From JAUYQR01 sp031377265 (GTDB lineage Bacteria; Pseudomonadota; Alphaproteobacteria; Rhodobacterales; Rhodobacteraceae), in assembly GCF_031377265.1 (NCBI RefSeq), contig NZ_JANMET010000119.1:1-6848 (forward strand): a DNA stretch of 6,848 nucleotides, read 5' to 3'. Every line of letters starts with the position of its first letter. Within the stretch, counting starts at the first letter, position 1. The notes under the pieces were generated by a model. That model did no database searches, was not told where the DNA came from, and was given only the letters and a program-made list of their open reading frames with translations. Below are positions 4,619 to 6,848 of this stretch, piece after piece. The position numbers and the translations under genes are program-made.

Positions 4619-6715
4619 CTACTCTGCCGCCATTTTGATGACCGGCTCCATCTTGGCCAGAATATCCAGCGACAGGTGGCACTTGATGTTATGCCCGCCC
4701 TCCAGCACTTGCACGGGAGGCATTTCGCGGTCGCACAACCCATCCGGTACCTGAGATTTCCAGCGGCAGCGCGTCTGGAACGGGCAGCCGGGCGGCGGGT
4801 TCATTGCCGACGGAATGTCGCCGTCCAGCACGATGCGTTTACGGATCACCTTGGTGTCGGCAATCGGAACCGCTGACAGCAGCGCCTCGGTATAGGGGTG
4901 GTAGGGCGGTTGGAACACCTGATCGGTGGTGCCCATTTCCACCACATGGCCCAGATACATCACCATCACCCGGTCAGCGAGGTAGCGCACGATCGACAGG
5001 TCATGGCTGATGAACAACAGTGTCGTCTTGTTTTCGCGCTGGATGTCCATCAACAGGTCGGTGACGGCGGCCTGAACGCTGACGTCAAGCGCGGACACCG
5101 GCTCATCCGCCACCACCACCTTCGCGCCGCCCGCAAAGGCCCGCGCGATGCCGACGCGCTGCTTTTGCCCGCCCGACAGTTGCCGTGGCATCCGTTCGGC
5201 AAAGGCACGCGGCAGTTTCACCAGATCCATCAGCTCCAGCATCCGCGCGTGACGTTCCGCGTCTGATTTGCCGAAGTGAAAGATTTCCAGCGCCCGGATG
5301 ATCTGGCGCCCCACCGTCATCGACGGGTTCAGCGTGTCGAACGGGTTCTGGAATACCATCTGCACCGAACTGACCATATCGGTATTGCGCTGCTGGATCG
5401 GCGTCGATTGCACGTTTTCGTCAAACAGCAGGATCGAGCCGGAGGTTGCCGTTTCCAGCCCCATCAACACCTTGGCGAAGGTTGACTTGCCACAACCGCT
5501 CTCGCCCACGATGGCCAGAGTTTCGCCCTCGCGGGCCTCGAAGCTCAGCGTCTCGTTGGCCTTCACGACTTTCTTCAAGCCGCCACCAAACGCCCCGGAA
5601 GAAACCGAGTAATATTTCTTCAGATCCTCCATCTTCAGCACGACCTTGCCGATGGCGGCCTTTTCCTTCACCGCACGCTTGGCGGGCGGGGCGTTCCAGT
5701 CGATCTCTTGCCACTTCACGCAGCGGCTTTCATGCCGATCGCTGTCCGGGACCTGCGACATCGGTACATCAGCGGCATTGCAGCGCCCGTCCTGAAAGTA
5801 ATCGCAGCGCGGGCCAAAGTTGCAGCCTTTCGGTCGTTCGTGGGGCAGGGGGAAGTTACCTGGAATCGAGATCAGCGGCCGCGAATTCTTGTCCGCCCCC
5901 GGCAGCGGAATCGAGCGGAACAGCGCCTGGGTATAGGGGTGGCGCATTTCGTTGAAAACTTCGGTCACCGCCCCGGTTTCCACCGCCTCGCCGGAATACA
6001 TCACGCAGATCCGGTCGCAGACATCCATCACCAGACCGAGGTTGTGGCTGATGAACAGCATCGAGGTGCCGTATTTCTCGCCCAGATCCTTCACCAGATC
6101 GACGATCCCGGCCTCCACCGTCACGTCAAGCGCGGTGGTGGGTTCGTCGAGGATCAGGAGCGCGGGCTTCGACATCAGCGCCATCGCAATCACGATGCGC
6201 TGCTGCTGGCCGCCCGAAAGCTGGTGCGGATAGGCGTTGATGATACGGTCGGGGTCGGGCAGGCGCACGTCGGCGACGATCTGGCGGGCCAAAGCCCAGG
6301 CCTCGTCTTTTGACATGCCTTGATGGATCATCGGCACTTCGGCCAGCTGCGCGCCGATCTTCATCGCCGGGTTCAGCGACGCCATCGGTTCCTGGTAGAT
6401 CATCGCGATTTCCGACCCGCGGATATGGCGCAGCTCGTCGTCGCCCATATGGGTCAGATCGCGGCCCTTGAACTTGATCGAGCCGGCAACGATGCGACCG
6501 TTCTTGCCAAGATCGCGCATCACCGCCAGCGCCACTGTCGACTTGCCGCAACCGCTCTCGCCGACCAGCCCCATCGCTTCGCCCGCCATCACGGTGCAGG
6601 AAAAATCCATCACCGCCGGGATTTCGCGCAGGCGGGTGAAGAACGAGATCGACAGATGGTCAATCTCGAGAATCGGTTTGGATGGGTCCCAGGCGGTATC
6701 GGATGCGGTGTTCAT
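4619..6715 (-). CDS. Fused two-domain ATPase of a dipeptide/oligopeptide-type ABC transporter (DppD-DppF/OppD-OppF-like)
   Basis: Encodes 698 residues: two complete ABC ATPase modules in one chain, which would energise an inner-membrane peptide/nickel-family importer. Module 1 (about 15-335) has Walker A GESGCGKST (52-60), Q-loop Gln108, signature LSGGQ (166-170), Walker B LLILDEP with catalytic Glu191, and switch His224. Module 2 (about 357-680) has Walker A (404-412), Gln456, LSGGQ (513-517), Walker B VVVADEP with Glu538, and His571. Both sites therefore look catalytically intact. Each module ends in the oligopeptide-transporter C-terminal domain with four Cys (298, 304, 312, 332 and 644, 650, 661, 679), the pattern linked to a 4Fe-4S cluster in Opp/Dpp ATPases. 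The modules are joined by a short Lys/Ala-rich linker (about 344-356). The ATG at 6713-6715 has GAGG five bases upstream. A permease end lies just upstream on the same strand, so this is a distal gene of the operon. The substrate (peptide, glutathione, opine or other) cannot be told from the ATPase. Confidence 0.95.
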   Translation of the reverse strand: MNTASDTAWDPSKPILEIDHLSISFFTRLREIPAVMDFSCTVMAGEAMGLVGESGCGKSTVALAVMRDLGKNGRIVAGSIKFKGRDLTHMGDDELRHIRGSEIAMIYQEPMASLNPAMKIGAQLAEVPMIHQGMSKDEAWALARQIVADVRLPDPDRIINAYPHQLSGGQQQRIVIAMALMSKPALLILDEPTTALDVTVEAGIVDLVKDLGEKYGTSMLFISHNLGLVMDVCDRICVMYSGEAVETGAVTEVFNEMRHPYTQALFRSIPLPGADKNSRPLISIPGNFPLPHERPKGCNFGPRCDYFQDGRCNAADVPMSQVPDSDRHESRCVKWQEIDWNAPPAKRAVKEKAAIGKVVLKMEDLKKYYSVSSGAFGGGLKKVVKANETLSFEAREGETLAIVGESGCGKSTFAKVLMGLETATSGSILLFDENVQSTPIQQRNTDMVSSVQMVFQNPFDTLNPSMTVGRQIIRALEIFHFGKSDAERHARMLELMDLVKLPRAFAERMPRQLSGGQKQRVGIARAFAGGAKVVVADEPVSALDVSVQAAVTDLLMDIQRENKTTLLFISHDLSIVRYLADRVMVMYLGHVVEMGTTDQVFQPPYHPYTEALLSAVPIADTKVIRKRIVLDGDIPSAMNPPPGCPFQTRCRWKSQVPDGLCDREMPPVQVLEGGHNIKCHLSLDILAKMEPVIKMAAE

Positions 6716-6741
6716 GGCAGCCTCGCTTTTGCTCGGGGGGC

Positions 6742-6770
6742 GGGACCGGGGGTTTCACACCCCCGGACCC
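6742..6770. repeat. GC-rich REP-like palindrome between permease and ATPase genes
   Basis: CCGGGGGT (6746-6753) and ACCCCCGG (6759-6766) are perfect inverted arms around a 5-base loop. Beyond an A/A mismatch three more G-C pairs extend the stem. The flank 'gggatatttggggaagagg' (about 6775-6793) follows. From memory, palindromes of the form CCCCCGGACCCCCG + gatatttgg are common between genes in Rhodobacteraceae; I could not search to confirm. In the operon's mRNA this would make a very stable hairpin between two co-transcribed genes, which could stabilise the upstream message or reduce downstream expression. Confidence 0.55.
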
Positions 6771-6800
6771 CCGTGGGATATTTGGGGAAGAGGAAGTCCA

Positions 6801-6848
6801 TCAGTCTTTCAGACTTTCTTCGCGCAGGCCGTCGGCCAGAAGGTTCAG
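6801..6848 (-). CDS. C-terminal end of an ABC transporter permease (partial, runs off the right edge)
   Basis: The last 15 codons plus a TGA stop (6801-6803) are visible, reading LNLLADGLREESLKD. An LNLLADGLRD-like ending is characteristic of DppC/OppC-type inner-membrane permeases (BPD transporter family), and the fused ATPase gene follows 85 bp downstream on the same strand. The identification rests on this short tail and on context. The rest of the gene lies outside the window. Confidence 0.75.
   Translation of the reverse strand: MNLLADGLREESLKD

Noticed and set aside
4413..4682. Minus-strand open frame of 89 codons across the ABC/kup gap
   Set aside because: It overlaps the ATPase 3' end in another frame, contains the kup leader hairpins, and has no recognisable domain.

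Overview
The window looks like chromosomal DNA of an alphaproteobacterium, most likely Rhodobacteraceae (Rhodobacter/Roseobacter group). The support is the GC-rich coding style, the fused double-ATPase peptide-type ABC protein, the form of the SSB, SufT and Kup proteins, and a GC-rich palindrome ending in a 'gatatttggggaagagg'-like tail, which resembles intergenic repeats I recall from that family. No species can be named from the sequence alone.

Layout from left to right. (1) 1-566: a small minus-strand gene with a SatD-like (nucleotide-cyclase-like) domain, 97-459, apparently shortened at its C-terminus. Its upstream region carries a strikingly regular operator-like array with a 28-bp period. 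(2) 564-1809: minus-strand sufT (Fe-S cluster maturation) and ssb (single-stranded DNA-binding protein), each with a plausible sigma70-type promoter of its own. (3) 1810-2418: a plus-strand secreted lytic transglycosylase, divergent from ssb and convergent with kup. (4) 2434-4618: minus-strand kup potassium transporter, preceded by a leader with two perfect tandem hairpins just before the start codon. (5) 4619-6848: the end of a minus-strand dipeptide/oligopeptide-type ABC transporter operon. It holds a fused two-domain ATPase and, at the right edge, the last 15 codons of what is probably its permease, separated by a GC-rich REP-like palindrome.

Most of the window is housekeeping: genome maintenance, Fe-S assembly, cell-wall turnover, K+ uptake and peptide-type uptake. 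Apart from the ABC operon, the genes are neighbours without a visible shared pathway. No tRNA, rRNA, transposase, CRISPR array or complete new defence-type system was seen. The parts that deserve a second look are non-coding: the 28-bp-period dyad array next to the eroded SatD-like gene, and the structured kup leader.
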